Assembly: GCF_020520425.1 (NCBI RefSeq)
Contig: NC_079487.1
Span: 125,944,385-126,008,384, forward strand
Reading direction: 5' to 3'
Source: Spinacia oleracea
Lineage: Eukaryota; Streptophyta; Magnoliopsida; Caryophyllales; Amaranthaceae
DNA length: 64,000 bases
In this document: positions 38,501 through 48,336 of the stretch, one piece after another
How positions within the stretch are numbered: the first letter of the stretch is position 1
Layout of the letters: every line of letters starts with the position of its first letter
Program-made: the position numbers and the translations under genes
Notes under the pieces: generated by a model
Told to the model about the DNA's origin: nothing
The model's input: only the letters and a program-made list of their open reading frames with translations
Databases searched by the model: none

Positions 38501-39712
38501 AACTGGACTCTTGAATGGAATCGTCTTCTTAGACCGCAGGATTCGCACGAACTAAATCGACTACATCAATTGCTTGAACCAGTATGTCTCTCCTTGAATT
38601 ATAAAGATGAATTCATATGGACTCCACATAAGAAAGGTGTCTTTTCCGTCAAGTCCTTCAACACGGAACTAGCAAAGAACGACGTTCATGGTCCTCAAAG
38701 ACTCATAATAGGGCTGTGGAGGAACCTAGTGCCGTACCGCATTGAAATTTTCTCATGGCTTGCCCTTCTTGGGAAGCTCAACACCAAAGACAAGCTAATA
38801 CGGCTTGGTATCTTGGAACCATCCGATGGTCTATGCGCTCTCTGCAACGCTGCTTTAGAATCATGTGACCACATATTCCTTCATTGCCCTATGGCCCGGA
38901 CTATGTGGGTCTGGTGGCTCAATATATGGGACCTCCAATGGTGCTCACCGAAATCGACTTTCGATGCTTTCCATCAGTGGCAGCCTCCAAGGAAGGGGAT
39001 TTTTTTCAAGAAAGTGTGGGGTGCAAGCTTCCTCATAATAATATGGACCCTTTGGAGAGAACGAAATAGTAGATGCTTTGAAAACATTGCTTGCTCACAA
39101 TCACAACTTCAGAACCTTGTGCTCATGAGATTGGGCTGGTGGATCAAGGGATGGGGTGATCCATTTCCCTATGGTCCAAGTGAGATAACAAGGAACCCCC
39201 TTTGTCTTGATTGGAAGCAGAGTATGCCAGCAAAATCAAAGGCAGGTCATTGCCGAGAAACCCCTGTATGGACAGCTCCCTCTCACTCATCTCTCAAATG
39301 GAACGTGGACGCTTCATTAAAGATCAAAGAATCAAAATCCGCCATTGGAGGAGTGCTCCGTAATCATAATGGAAAATTCTTGTGCCTCTTCTCAAGCCCA
39401 ATACCATACATGGAAATAAATCACGAGGAGATACTAGCAATACATAGGGCAATCAAAATCTCTTCTACCCTTGACTGGTGCGCTCATAGTCACCTCATAG
39501 TGGAATCAGATTCGGCAAACGCAGTAAAATGGTGCAACGGTGAAAATGATGGTCCATGGAATCTCATGTTTATCATCAACTTCATCCGAAATGCAATGAC
39601 ACAAAGAAAGGGGATCGAAATAGTGTACAAAGGCCGTGAAACAAACGTGGTGGCAGACACAATGGCGAAACAAGGCCTCACTAGAAGGGATGAGTTCATC
39701 GCATGGCTCTAA
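35570..39712 (+). CDS. LINE ORF2: endonuclease, reverse transcriptase, RNase H
   Basis: 1380 aa from ATG 35570 (MFVLSWNIRGLG); an upstream extension has no ATG. The APE-type endonuclease occupies about 1-230, with N7, E35 (QETK), the GDFNEV block and SDH at 219-221. The reverse transcriptase runs about 430-750, with catalytic D572 (KLDFHKAFD), RQGDPLSPFLF and YADD at 677-680. A zf-RVT region follows near 1050-1130 (CALCNAALESCDHIFLHC). The RNase H domain is about 1240-1375, with D1247 (NVDAS), HEEILA, ESDSA and VADTMAKQ supplying its acidic residues. All key residues are present and the frame is uninterrupted. The enzyme nicks target DNA and copies RNA there. Translation after ORF1 must rely on re-initiation or an internal start. 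Confidence 0.95.
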   Translation: MFVLSWNIRGLGAKVKRSSIRRINKHSPFFVFIQETKIENFNARLLNSIWKEAKLQWVASPSHGNSGGLLAIWDTKFFSLNHSCCEKHWIALSGEIQSLSFKCTLISIYNPCTTMDRAEVWRAIKDFQNSSNLPCFLIGDFNEVLDCEDRGSQHISPNGSSDFRNFLQEMQLLEIPSANGNFTWFRGQSKSKLDRLFVTAQWITTFPSLKVVLLRRTISDHCPLLVHSHKKNWGPRPFRFLNCWLSHPDCAKTIKEAWEISRNLSIVDKLKNIKTQLKSWNASEFGQIDGKINALENRIHEIDRTADDRPLQDTEIHERKSAQLELWSWLKRRESYWAQNSRAKWLKEGDKNTKYFHTVATLRKRKNSIDRISFGNNTIEDPIAIKSEAVNFFEKIFKEEHRQRPVFHGLKFNSLTTTQAEQLVEKFSLDEIDDAVASCDGSKSPGPDGFNFRFIKSSWEVIKADVYELVREFWESSRLPRGCNTAFIALIPKKANATDFKDYRPISMVGCVYKIISKILARRLQRVMDSLIGTQQSSFIKGRQILDGALIASEIIDSCKRNKTKATILKLDFHKAFDSISWGYLDWVLEQMNFPSQWRQWIRSCIMTASASILINGSPTHVFKLQRGLRQGDPLSPFLFTLAVEPLNLLFHKAISLDLWQGIEICRNGPKVSHLQYADDTIMFLPPDLHSLLNVKKALILFQLSSGLQINFHKSSIYGINVDPSWLQGAANALLCKIGTLPFIYLGLPIGGNPSRIKTWDPIIDRMNKKLATWKGSLLSLGGRATLIKASLSSLPLYYMSIFLTPKGVIDKLQRLQRRFFWSGNVDKNRLPPAAWHLIELPKNLGGLSVGNLQHKNLALLAKWIWRFLTDNQPLWRKLVQEKYKYGPLFSTLDLRIPPHGGPWKNICAALLSNPQTKALLISRIRKRIGNGMNSLFWHDIWLGDVPLKTICPRLFRLSSAKNSMVASLCFWDGLKWNWTLEWNRLLRPQDSHELNRLHQLLEPVCLSLNYKDEFIWTPHKKGVFSVKSFNTELAKNDVHGPQRLIIGLWRNLVPYRIEIFSWLALLGKLNTKDKLIRLGILEPSDGLCALCNAALESCDHIFLHCPMARTMWVWWLNIWDLQWCSPKSTFDAFHQWQPPRKGIFFKKVWGASFLIIIWTLWRERNSRCFENIACSQSQLQNLVLMRLGWWIKGWGDPFPYGPSEITRNPLCLDWKQSMPAKSKAGHCRETPVWTAPSHSSLKWNVDASLKIKESKSAIGGVLRNHNGKFLCLFSSPIPYMEINHEEILAIHRAIKISSTLDWCAHSHLIVESDSANAVKWCNGENDGPWNLMFIINFIRNAMTQRKGIEIVYKGRETNVVADTMAKQGLTRRDEFIAWL

Positions 39713-39842
39713 TGGGCTTCATCTATTAAAACAATGTAATTGTTGATGCCTCTGATTCAAGTCAGGCAGCCAAAGTAGCATACTAGTATTGCCTTGAACA
39801 TCAATAAAATAGCACCAAATTATCAAAAAAAAAAAAAAAAAA

Positions 39843-40374
39843 TTTGGTATTTACTACCTTAAAAATACACCACTTTTTGTATTTACTACCTTATGAAATT
39901 TTTATTTTAAATTACTACCTTAAAGTTCCAATTTTTTTTCATTTACTACCACTTTACAGTTTTCTCATTTTAAAACTGGGATATTTCTTTCGTTTCTTAA
40001 CTGTTTAAAGTGATTCAAAGTTCATTATTTTCCTTTTTCTATAAGGATTTAATTGAGAACGACATTTCAAAATAATTCGTTTGGTGATTCATAAATATTT
40101 TAAAGTTTTAAAGATAATATTTAATATGTTTAACCTTTTACAAAATGTTAAAAGCAAGATCCCTATGGAATCGTTACACATAAACGAGAAGAATGGGCTT
40201 TGAATCACTTAAAATGATTAAGAAACGAATGAGATATCTCAATTTTAAAATGAGAAAACCGTAAAGTGGTAGTGATTGCAAAAAAAATCATACTTTAAGG
40301 TAGTAATTTATAATAAAAATTTCATAAGGTAGTAAATACAAAAGTGGTGTATTTTTAAGGTAGTAAATACCAAA
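39843..40374. mobile_element. Inverted-repeat element abutting the LINE tail
   Basis: Starts TTTGGTATTTACTACCTTAA and ends with the inverse ...AAGGTAGTAAATACCAAA. Arms of about 130 bp or more (repeating ATTTACTACCTTA motifs) surround a small centre. Any target duplication is hidden in the A-rich flanks. Its contact with the poly(A) tail suggests it inserted into the tail or right next to it. Confidence 0.75.
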
Positions 40375-40611
40375 AAATCCAATATTTTTTGATAATATTT
40401 TATTCAAATCGGTATTATAGTAATGAAAAATATATTAACTCGATATGTCGATCAAATTAGCATATTACACATATATAAAATGCATATTAGATAAATAAAT
40501 TTAAATGAGTATGCTGAGATTTTTTATAATTATGCAGTAGTTTGGGATATTTAGTTAAATATTTTGTAAAAATAATTATCATAATCCGTGCGTGCACGGG
40601 ATCTAATCTAG

Positions 40612-41702
40612 TCATTTAATAAGGCCAATGGGGTACTCCCCTTATTGTCATATTGGTTTTAAAGTAGAACCTCCTACGGTCTTGTTAAGTGGACTATCTC
40701 TCATGGTAACGGGCACGCCCCAGGCCTGTATTTAACAAAAACACATGTTCACTCAAGCATCAAAGCATTCGAGCATAACAAAGTTTTCTTTATTCAATTG
40801 CTTAGTTAGTGTCGACTCAAGCCAAAGATCGCCTTTAGACGAAATTTGACATAAACATTACTCGTATTAGATAATCCATAAATTAAAAGCTATTTTATAC
40901 AACTAAGATTTTGTTTACTCTGCATTGAGACGTAATAATTATAGCACGTGCATGAGTGCCACAGTTGATGCTAGATGCTTTTACGACAAGAAAAGAAAGT
41001 CAAGCTAATTAACATCAAATGTAAAGCTCTCCTTTATTTTATTTTTCATTTTCCATGAATATAAAGCATGTATCTAGATGAATTTAACAAGATGTACCTG
41101 ACTTTATATGTACAGATTACATAAATAATTAAAGGCCGGAATTATGTAAATAATCCGAATATTATACGGAGTATATTGTAAAATTAAAAACTCTTTAATA
41201 ACTGAAAACGGATGAAGTATTACGTTATAACTTATACGTACTGTTATTGATCGATTCCTCGAGCAAGAAGAACAATGATCGAACAGTGTATTATGTATAT
41301 ACATGAACATCTGAAATACTGTTACAACACGGATATAACAAAAAATGAGATTCTCGGGAATAAATTTCGACCTAAACGACAATGTCAAATTAACTTTGTT
41401 GCAAAATTAAAGCTATGCATGATTTCCCTTATATCGAATCAAACATGAATTGATGTTACCAGATCTGCCTTTTCATTCATATTTATTTTTATTATATGGG
41501 ATGACCAATTCAATATACGTTCGATCTGAACCCACCGATAATACTACGGTACAAAGTACTCTGTATATTTCAAATGTCAGTTTTGTTGTATAAGTGCAAA
41601 TTAAACCACGAGGACAAGTTATCTAATCCCGAACTCCGCTCCATTAATTACCAGAGAGTTAGAGAGGATATATACTTCATCGGTTAATTTCTTAAAATAT
41701 AA
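40612..41702. other. Intergenic, no gene seen
   Basis: The first 150 bp may continue the interrupted GC-richer segment before 33349. The rest is AT-rich without recognisable genes. Confidence 0.3.
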
Positions 41703-42344
41703 CTAGCTTTTGAGCCTGTTCAAAGAACGGGCGGTTGTATATTGGTTGTTCAGATGTCTTTTGAAGTTTTAATTAATGAGTACTTGTGATTTTTGGTAAC
41801 ATATGAATTAAACAGAGGTGTAATTTTAAGGTTGGAAAAATATAAAAATTATAATGATGAATAAATATTGGATGTTAAAGTGGTGGAGTGGAATAGACTA
41901 ATAAGTATAGTAGACTATTAATAACTTGATGTTGAATAAGGAAAATGGAGTGGAAGAGGCATTATAAGTTGTAAAACATAGAAACAATAAAAAAAAATTG
42001 AAAAAAAACAAAAACAAAATGATGGATTAAAGGAGAGATGCCACATGGCTAATAATAACCTATGGTAAAAATTATAATGATGAATAAATATTGAATGTTA
42101 AAGTGGTGGAGTGAAAAAAACTAATGAGTATAGTAGACTATTAATAACTTGATGTTGAATAAGAAAAATGGAGTGGAAGAGGCATTATAAGTTGTAAAAC
42201 ATAGAAACAATAAAGAAAAATTGAAAAAAAAAAATAAAAAAAAAAATGATCAATGAAAGGAGAGATGCCACATAACTTCTAATAATGAGATGCCACATGA
42301 CTTCTAATAATCTATGGTTTTCCTTTTTAAATACTAGGTATAAA
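41703..42344 (-). mobile_element. Decayed non-autonomous Helitron (minus strand)
   Basis: On the minus strand it ends with a hairpin (GCCCGTTC-TTT-GAACAGGC), TCAAAAG, then CTAG (41703-41706) followed by T. The start reads TTTATACCTAGTATTTAAAA, as in Helitrons, but with TT in place of the expected TC at 42343-42344. The interior is a tandem duplication of about 225 bp (about 41843-42064 and 42065-42285), plus a further short duplication GATGCCACATGACTTCTAAT. No coding sequence. Confidence 0.7.
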
Positions 42345-42455
42345 TATGTACTCTGTATCATTTTAACAAAATACACTATTGACATATTGACTTTGACCAA
42401 AATTAAATCGAGGGATATATATATTGTGTACGATGAGAAATGAACCTGTGCATTA

Positions 42456-42767
42456 GAGCATCTCCAATGGTTGTAGCTAGGGACTAGCTTGAAATTTAAA
42501 AAAGTTTCAAGCTAATAGCTAGACCATTGGAGTGAAGATAATAAATTAGCTTGGCCAAGCAAATTAGCTTAAACAAGCTAAATTGCTTGACAACTAGCTC
42601 CCAAATTTGCCAAATAAATAATTGACAAGTGGAACAAGTAGGACCAATTTAAATAACAAGCTATTTGCTAACCATTGGAGCATAAATTAGCTAGACAATA
42701 AAATAGCTTGAAATCTTATGTGACATAACAAGCTAATTGTCAAACTAGCTTACCATTAGAGATGCTC
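42456..42767. mobile_element. Tourist/Harbinger-like MITE
   Basis: Ends GAGCATCTCCAATGG and the inverse CCATTAGAGATGCTC, with TTA on both sides (42453-42455, 42768-42770). Same end family as the element at 27363, though the interiors differ. The interior is rich in TAGCTTG/CAAGCTA. Confidence 0.82.
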
Positions 42768-43217
42768 TTAGGGAGGAACAAAACAATCAATAAAGCAAAG
42801 TCATTTCCTAATCAACGTAACTTTGACTGGTAAATTTTGGTGAACTTCCATAGCTTTGTCGGCACTATATTTTAACTTTGTTACATGCATGAGACATTTG
42901 ACATAGAAGAGTTTTCCATAAAGAACAAAATGACACAATAAAAGTATAAAAATACCCAGTGTTTATATATGAACGTCTCGACTTGCGTACGAAATTTCAA
43001 TATATATAATATATATAGCGAATTGAATGATATGTGTGTTTTTTATAAAAAAATCTTACGTAGTATATACTTAAGTGATGCAATAATATTGAAACACATG
43101 AAATATGTTTATTGGATAATGGGGATTCAAAGAATTTTTGTGTGTTTTCAACTGATCGAAACAGTAGTAACATATTGTTGCTATAGTTGATAGTGAGGTT
43201 GATAAGTTACTATATAT

Positions 43218-43288
43218 GACAAGTGTATCTCTTAAATAAATACGGACGGAAAAGACAAGTGTATCTCTTAAATAAATACGGAGGGAGT
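43218..43288. repeat. Tandem duplication next to a Stowaway end
   Basis: A unit of about 36 bp containing GACAAGTGTATCTCTTAAAT and ACGGA occurs twice. The second copy ends ACGGAGGGAGTA, the right end of a Stowaway-like element whose left end is missing. Confidence 0.6.
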
Positions 43289-43636
43289 ACAAGTTAAGTT
43301 TTGGCCCCCCTATATATAATTTCTGGTTCCGCCCCTGGTCATAGCCTAAGAGTCTAGACCACGTGCCAGCATCATGCATGCATGACGGTGATGTTGATGC
43401 ATGACATGTGGCGTGCCTTGATTTTGTGCATAAGCTTAATTTCGCTCAATTTAACCTGATTAATTAATTTATTGTGTTATATAGTGCCTTATCGTATTAC
43501 GGCCCAGAACGGGGGAAGTGTTATTTGACGAATGACGACTCTACTAAAATCAAAGATGGAAAAGTTAGCATGTACTCGTAGTACTCCGTAGTGAGAATGA
43601 CAAACGAGGCTTGGGTGTATTCCAAAAAGATAATTA

Positions 43637-43889
43637 CTTTATCCGTTTCGAAAATATCGCACCATTTGTTTTTTACACTATTCACACTACGACTTTGGAC
43701 ATTTGTTGTGATTTATACGTAAGAAAATTTTAGTCATGTAAGGTCATGTTAGATTCGTATCGATATATATTATCTGAATATTATTTTTATATAATTTTTA
43801 CTTGCACACGATTTGATATATTAAGAGTCAAACTAATGATTAGATGAGTAAAAGTCAACCATGTTGCAATATTTTCGGAACGGAGGAAG
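43637..43889. mobile_element. Stowaway-like MITE
   Basis: It starts CTTTATCCGTTTCGAAAATA and ends with the inverse ...ATATTTTCGGAACGGAGGAAG, TA on both sides. Confidence 0.72.
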
Positions 43890-43891
43890 TA

Positions 43892-45848
43892 TGTCCAATT
43901 TGCCCCATCTAATATCCAGGAGAGAGAAATATCGTACGGAGTACTAGGTAAGCTTATATAGTCACGCAATACTTAGTGATATTTTCCATTTTTATTTCTT
44001 TCTCTTTCTCAAAATATTCAAAACCCTTTCAACATTTATCATCATCAAATTTCCTGCACCAAACAATCATCATGTCTTCTTCCTTCTTCCTCATCTCATC
44101 ATCATTACACCTTCCTTCTTACTTCTACTTTTGTCAACCCTCTTCCTCTTTTATTATCTCCTTCTTCCCTTCCTTCAAAAGTAGAAGGAAAAAAAAAAGA
44201 AAAAAGAAAAAAAAAAGTGTTTAAAAGTCATGGAGAAAATTAAAGCATGAGTAGATGTATCTATATATGTCCTTCTTATTGAAGAAGTCGAAGTCGAAGC
44301 CGAAGACGAGGACGACGATGAAGAAACCCTAGCTAGCTAGCTAGCTAATTAAGCTGACTAGCTAGCTATAAGTATATATCATTTCATGGTAAGCCCTAAT
44401 TACGGCGCGCCGCTTAATTATTAGCTTGCTTGTTTGATTGATTATTGGTTTCTTCACTCATCTTTGAGAGCTAGTTAGATCCATCTCTTATGATTGATTG
44501 GGGAATTGAAGCATCACGGTCCGAATCGAAGATTCATTTTTATTTTCTTGCTTTTGTTATGTTATAGATCTAATATTTCCTACAAGCTAGAATATCATAT
44601 ATGGAGTAATATAGTATAGTGTAGTATATATAGTATAGTTCTATTTTGGGTTTGCTTCATTTTATTTTAATTTCTTTGAGATATTATATATATGAAGCAT
44701 AATATAAGACAATTAATTAAATTAAACTAAATTTTGTATGATCCGTGCGTTTTGTTTAATTTCAAGTTGGTGTTGTTGTATTAATAGTGTACTACGTAGG
44801 TTAGTTGGTGTATTAATGGATTTAATTACTACATTGGGTGCAAGGTTGTAGGAAGCATGCAGATTGAATTTGATTACTATATTTATGAAAGATTTGACAA
44901 TGACAATAAATATTTATTCTCCCAAACAAGGAAATTCCTCTTGTACTTTGGAGTAGATGCATTTCTAATTTTGTGAAATTATGAAATAACAGTAAGTACT
45001 TCATATATTTTTTAATCAGTAAATTAAATACGCATTTGAAGGGGAACCTAAGCTCCTTTTTTCTTACCTTTATAAAAAAAAAAAAAAAAAAATACGCAAT
45101 CTAAGGCCGGATTATACGTAGTATGAATTTATACCATGAGATTAATCTAAAACGCCATCTTATATTCGATCATCCCCTTTCATACAAAGTATATACATGC
45201 ATTATTCACAAAATCACAACAGTTGATTTAAGAAATAGATTGTTAATAATTACTCCGTGTTCTTTTGAGAAAAAATAAGGATTTCGAATTTGATTGACTG
45301 TGGTTTGATTGATTCTATACCATCAAAATTGCTTTTCATACTTCTTATAACATATTATTGATATTAAATAACATCATGTAGTAGTATGTGAGTATATGTC
45401 ATATCCATCAAATTAAGTACGTAAAGCTAGGAAAAAGAAAAGGAGATTGAAAAAAGGACAAATTAATTTCACATGAATCTAGTAGATTCCTTTTTTGTTG
45501 CACAAAAGCATAATGTTATTAGGATTTAGGATGTTTTTGTAGTACGGATGGGCAAGCTAGGTAATAAGTTGATGGCTAAAGTTCTATTGATCATTCAAAT
45601 TCGAATCATGGGTGACAATATTTCAGGGAAGTTTCAAAAAAGATGACTTTTTTAGAAGTAAAATGTTTCTCTTTTCATGCATTATATTTCTAGGTAATTG
45701 ATCTTGGTCTTGGACGACTGATGGGATAACTCACTTTGTGTATTCATAATTGTCTGTTACTTTAGCCCTTTTGCCTCCTTTGCACTTCTTTGAAAAACTA
45801 CCCGGCCCGAACGGCCCTCACTCTTTATCTAGGTCGTCCAAAGTAATC
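43892..45848. other. Leader-like pyrimidine-rich region, no gene assigned
   Basis: Bases 43980-44180 are strongly CT-rich (TCTTCTTCC repeats), and 44285-44330 are GAAG/GACGA-rich. Then 44330-44372 is a run of overlapping GCTAGCTA palindromes. This resembles a plant 5' UTR or promoter, but no coding exon follows and no microRNA sequence I know is visible. The rest is AT-rich. Confidence 0.3.
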
Positions 45849-46067
45849 TGTTGAATTTGTGAATTGAAGAGGAAAGAAGAAAGCAAGAACAGAGAAGGGA
45901 AGCCATTGACGAGCTTGGAGCTCGTGGCTTAGAGAGAGAGAGAGTGAGAGTCTACATTTTATTAATTGTGTAATTGAAATGTAAAATAGTACAAACTACT
46001 GTATTTATACTAGGTAGTTACAAGTTAGTTACAAGCTAGTTATAACCTGATGTTCTATACTCCAATA
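45849..46067 (-). repeat. 3' LTR (left copy)
   Basis: Minus-strand ends TATTGGAGTATAG...AATTCAACA. It carries the AG-repeat (45934-45948 region) also seen in the other LTR. Confidence 0.93.
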
Positions 46068-46083
46068 CCCCCCCTCAAACTGG
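46068..46083 (-). promoter_or_regulatory. Polypurine tract
   Basis: Minus strand reads AGTTTGAGGGGGGG directly before the LTR, the expected plus-strand primer site. Confidence 0.75.
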
Positions 46084-46288
46084 AGATGGTGATAAACATC
46101 TTCAGTTTGAAAGCTTCAAAACAGACTCTTCATTAACTCTGCACCAAGAACTCCTCATGAACAAGCATAGATGCAGGCCACTTTTGTTGCTGTTGTACCA
46201 ACTGCTCATATCAATCTACAACTTCCAATATTGCCTTGAAGAAATGAGCCTCAATGGGTCTCATCAAAAGAATGATCACAATGGATCA

Positions 46289-46370
46289 ATGAAAACTGAC
46301 CTCTTTGGGTCACAAAACTGACCTCTTTGGGTCTCAAAACTGACCTCTTTGGGTCTCAAAATTGACCTGC
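46289..46370. repeat. Tandem 21-bp repeat inside LTR element
   Basis: The unit AAACTGACCTCTTTGGGTCTC is present about 3.5 times with one or two changes. The same unit is read through by a minus-strand frame of 91 codons (46276-46551), which has no known domain. Confidence 0.85.
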
Positions 46371-47722
46371 TTTTACAGGTTCTGATTCTCCAGATCTGTT
46401 GCTGGGAAAAATGAACAAAATTGACCTGATTATACAGGTACTGAACTCCAAATCTGTTGCAGGAAAGAAATGTTGAATCGTGCCAACATTCAAAAGAAAA
46501 GGAAAACATCAACCCAAAACAATGGCAACAAAACATGCCAACAATCAACAACCAAGCTTCATTTTCTGCAATACTAGTGCTGAATTCCTATATTGCTCAC
46601 ACCATTCTCCAGGAGCAACTGTAAGCTTTTAAACCCTCAAAATCCACAATTCCAAAACTGAATCAAATCTGATAACGCAAATGCAGCCTGGGATCATGTT
46701 TACACGGTCCTAACTGGTTAACAGACTCTGAGGCTGGGTTTTATGGTAAAGAAGCTCCAAAAGATTTCAACTCCTAACTACATTCCCAGAAAAGAATCCC
46801 AATATTTATGTAACTCTATTTGGTTTAAAATGGTCACTGCACCAAAACCTTTTCTAACACATTCATCAAAGAAAATGAACTCAAATCTCTCGAATCCATC
46901 TGAAGGTCGAAACAATTTCATAAAAAAAAAACTCAGTCTAGTTCTCACATAAGAACCATCAACAATAAAAATGTAATTGGACAGAAGAATTTTGGAATTA
47001 AACCCCAGCTTTTCTGTCAAAACCTTCAAGAAACGTCTTCAGTAAACCCAAGAACTACCCAGATCAAACATTAACCAAGAATTACTCACAAACACCAGAA
47101 ATTCAAGTGAAGAAAAGAAATAAGGATCAAAAGAAATCTCAGAATTGCATAATTCGTCGCTCCACCAAATTGATTGAACAAGAATCATTCTAACAATTCT
47201 CAAATTCACAAAACATCATCGGCAGCAACAACAATTACCCAACAACAACTCAAATTGCGGCGATAAACTGAGATGATTCCAAAAAAAAAAATGACGAACC
47301 AGCATCAATAATTTCGGAAAGAGAGAGAGGGGTTTTAAGTATTACCAATCACATCATCGACAGAGGAAGCCAAGAAATCAGACCACAATCCCCAGTAAAA
47401 ATGAGAGCAGCGAATACGGAAACAAACTCAAGACCACCGAGGAACACGGAGACGCAAATTGCTTCAAGAATCTATCAGCAATGCCAGATTCTTGTAAATC
47501 CTTCAAGAACCCTAGAATTTGGGGAATCCAGAATCAACAATTATTTGATTCAAGATTCGAAATGAACAATCATTGAATGGAATCAGAAGAAATCAGGGTA
47601 AATTGAATCCCTAATTCGTCGAATTTTGACCGAATTCGAGAAAATTTGGGGGGAAAAAAAAAAATTTGATGGGTTGAATTGAACGAAAATTTTGTGCGGA
47701 AGTGAAGAGCAAGGATCGTCCC

Positions 47723-47734
47723 GCTCTGATACCA
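47723..47734 (-). promoter_or_regulatory. Primer binding site (initiator tRNA-Met)
   Basis: TGGTATCAGAGC on the minus strand starts immediately after the 5' LTR. This is the commonest primer site of plant Copia and TRIM elements. Confidence 0.92.
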
Positions 47735-47953
47735 TGTTGAATTTGTGAATTGAAGAGGAAAGAAGAAAGCAAGAACAGAGAAGGGAAGCCATTGACGAGC
47801 TTGGAGCTCGTGGCTTAGAGAGAGAGAGAGTGAGAGTCTACATTTTATTAATTGTGTAATTGAAATGTAAAATAGTACAAACTACTGTATTTATACTAGG
47901 TAGTTACAAGTTAGTTACAAGCTAGTTATAACCTGATGTTCTATACTCCAATA
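47735..47953 (-). repeat. 5' LTR (right copy)
   Basis: Same 219 bases as the left LTR by eye, followed by the TAATC duplication. Confidence 0.93.
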
Positions 47954-48068
47954 TAATCATATCTGAGAGTGAATTCAAGAGTCTACGTATTACGTACAAA
48001 TCCTTCCTTATTATGTACTAAATACGTGGAGTACCTAAAAATCATCAAAAATTGAGAGTGGATTCAGC

Positions 48069-48336
48069 CACTACAAGAAATTGTATTATTAACGACGGAA
48101 AATCCCGTCGTTAAAGGTCAATAATCGTTGTTAATGTCGGGATTTCCTGTCGCGAACCCGTCATAAAAAGGGGTCGTCGTTAATGAAAAATTTTGTCGTT
48201 AATCCGTCGTAAAAGACATTTGCGACGGTTGTTCCCGTCTTTGTTTGGTTGTTATTCCCGTCGTAAAAGGCTTTTGCGACGGGATTTTTGACCTGTCGTA
48301 ATTAGGTTGTCATTAAAGATACAAATTCTTGTAGCC
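48069..48336. mobile_element. CACTA-like MITE, copy 3 (inverted)
   Basis: It starts CACTACAAGAAATTG, but its right end reads TTCTTGTAGCC, so the terminal TG is lost. The interior matches copies 1 and 2 in reverse complement. Confidence 0.8.

Larger units (their letters stand above)
33540..39842 (+). mobile_element. LINE (L1-type, RRM subclade), apparently intact
   Basis: Two long open frames (ORF1 33540-35531, ORF2 35570-39712) are followed by a 110-bp 3' UTR with AATAAA (39803-39808) and an A tail (39825-39842). The 5' end is uncertain: the ORF1 ATG is used as a minimum, and the 5' UTR would lie between about 33430 and 33539. An RRM instead of a CCHC knuckle in ORF1 is the mark of the BNR-type plant L1 subclade described in beet. 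Both frames are free of stops, so the copy may be young. Target duplications were not found, because the tail abuts another insertion. Confidence 0.9.
33349..40611 (+). mobile_element. Non-autonomous Helitron carrying a nested LINE
   Basis: It begins TC (33349-33350) followed by TATTACTATATACTAAAACA. It ends with the hairpin CCGTG-CGTG-CACGG (40586-40599), nine nt, then CTAG (40608-40611). Host flanks are A (33348) and T (40612), the Helitron AT insertion site. No Rep or helicase frame exists. Removing the LINE and the inverted-repeat element leaves only a few hundred bp of Helitron DNA. Nesting, where the LINE later jumped into a small Helitron, is the simplest explanation. Passage of the LINE with the Helitron is possible but unproven. 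Confidence 0.85.
45849..47953 (-). mobile_element. Non-coding LTR retrotransposon with identical LTRs
   Basis: Two 219-bp LTRs (45849-46067 and 47735-47953) read as identical and are flanked by the 5-bp duplication TAATC (45844-45848, 47954-47958). Next to the right LTR, 47723-47734 on the minus strand is TGGTATCAGAGC, the primer site for initiator tRNA-Met, so transcription runs on the minus strand. A G-rich polypurine tract (complement of 46068-46080) abuts the left LTR. The 1.67-kb interior has no gag or pol, so it is a TRIM/LARD-like parasite of an autonomous element. Identical LTRs mean very recent insertion. Confidence 0.93.

Noticed and set aside
43976..44224. 82-codon open frame with Ser/Phe-rich start
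   Set aside because: Low-complexity CT-rich DNA ending in a lysine run from poly-A; more like a leader than a protein.
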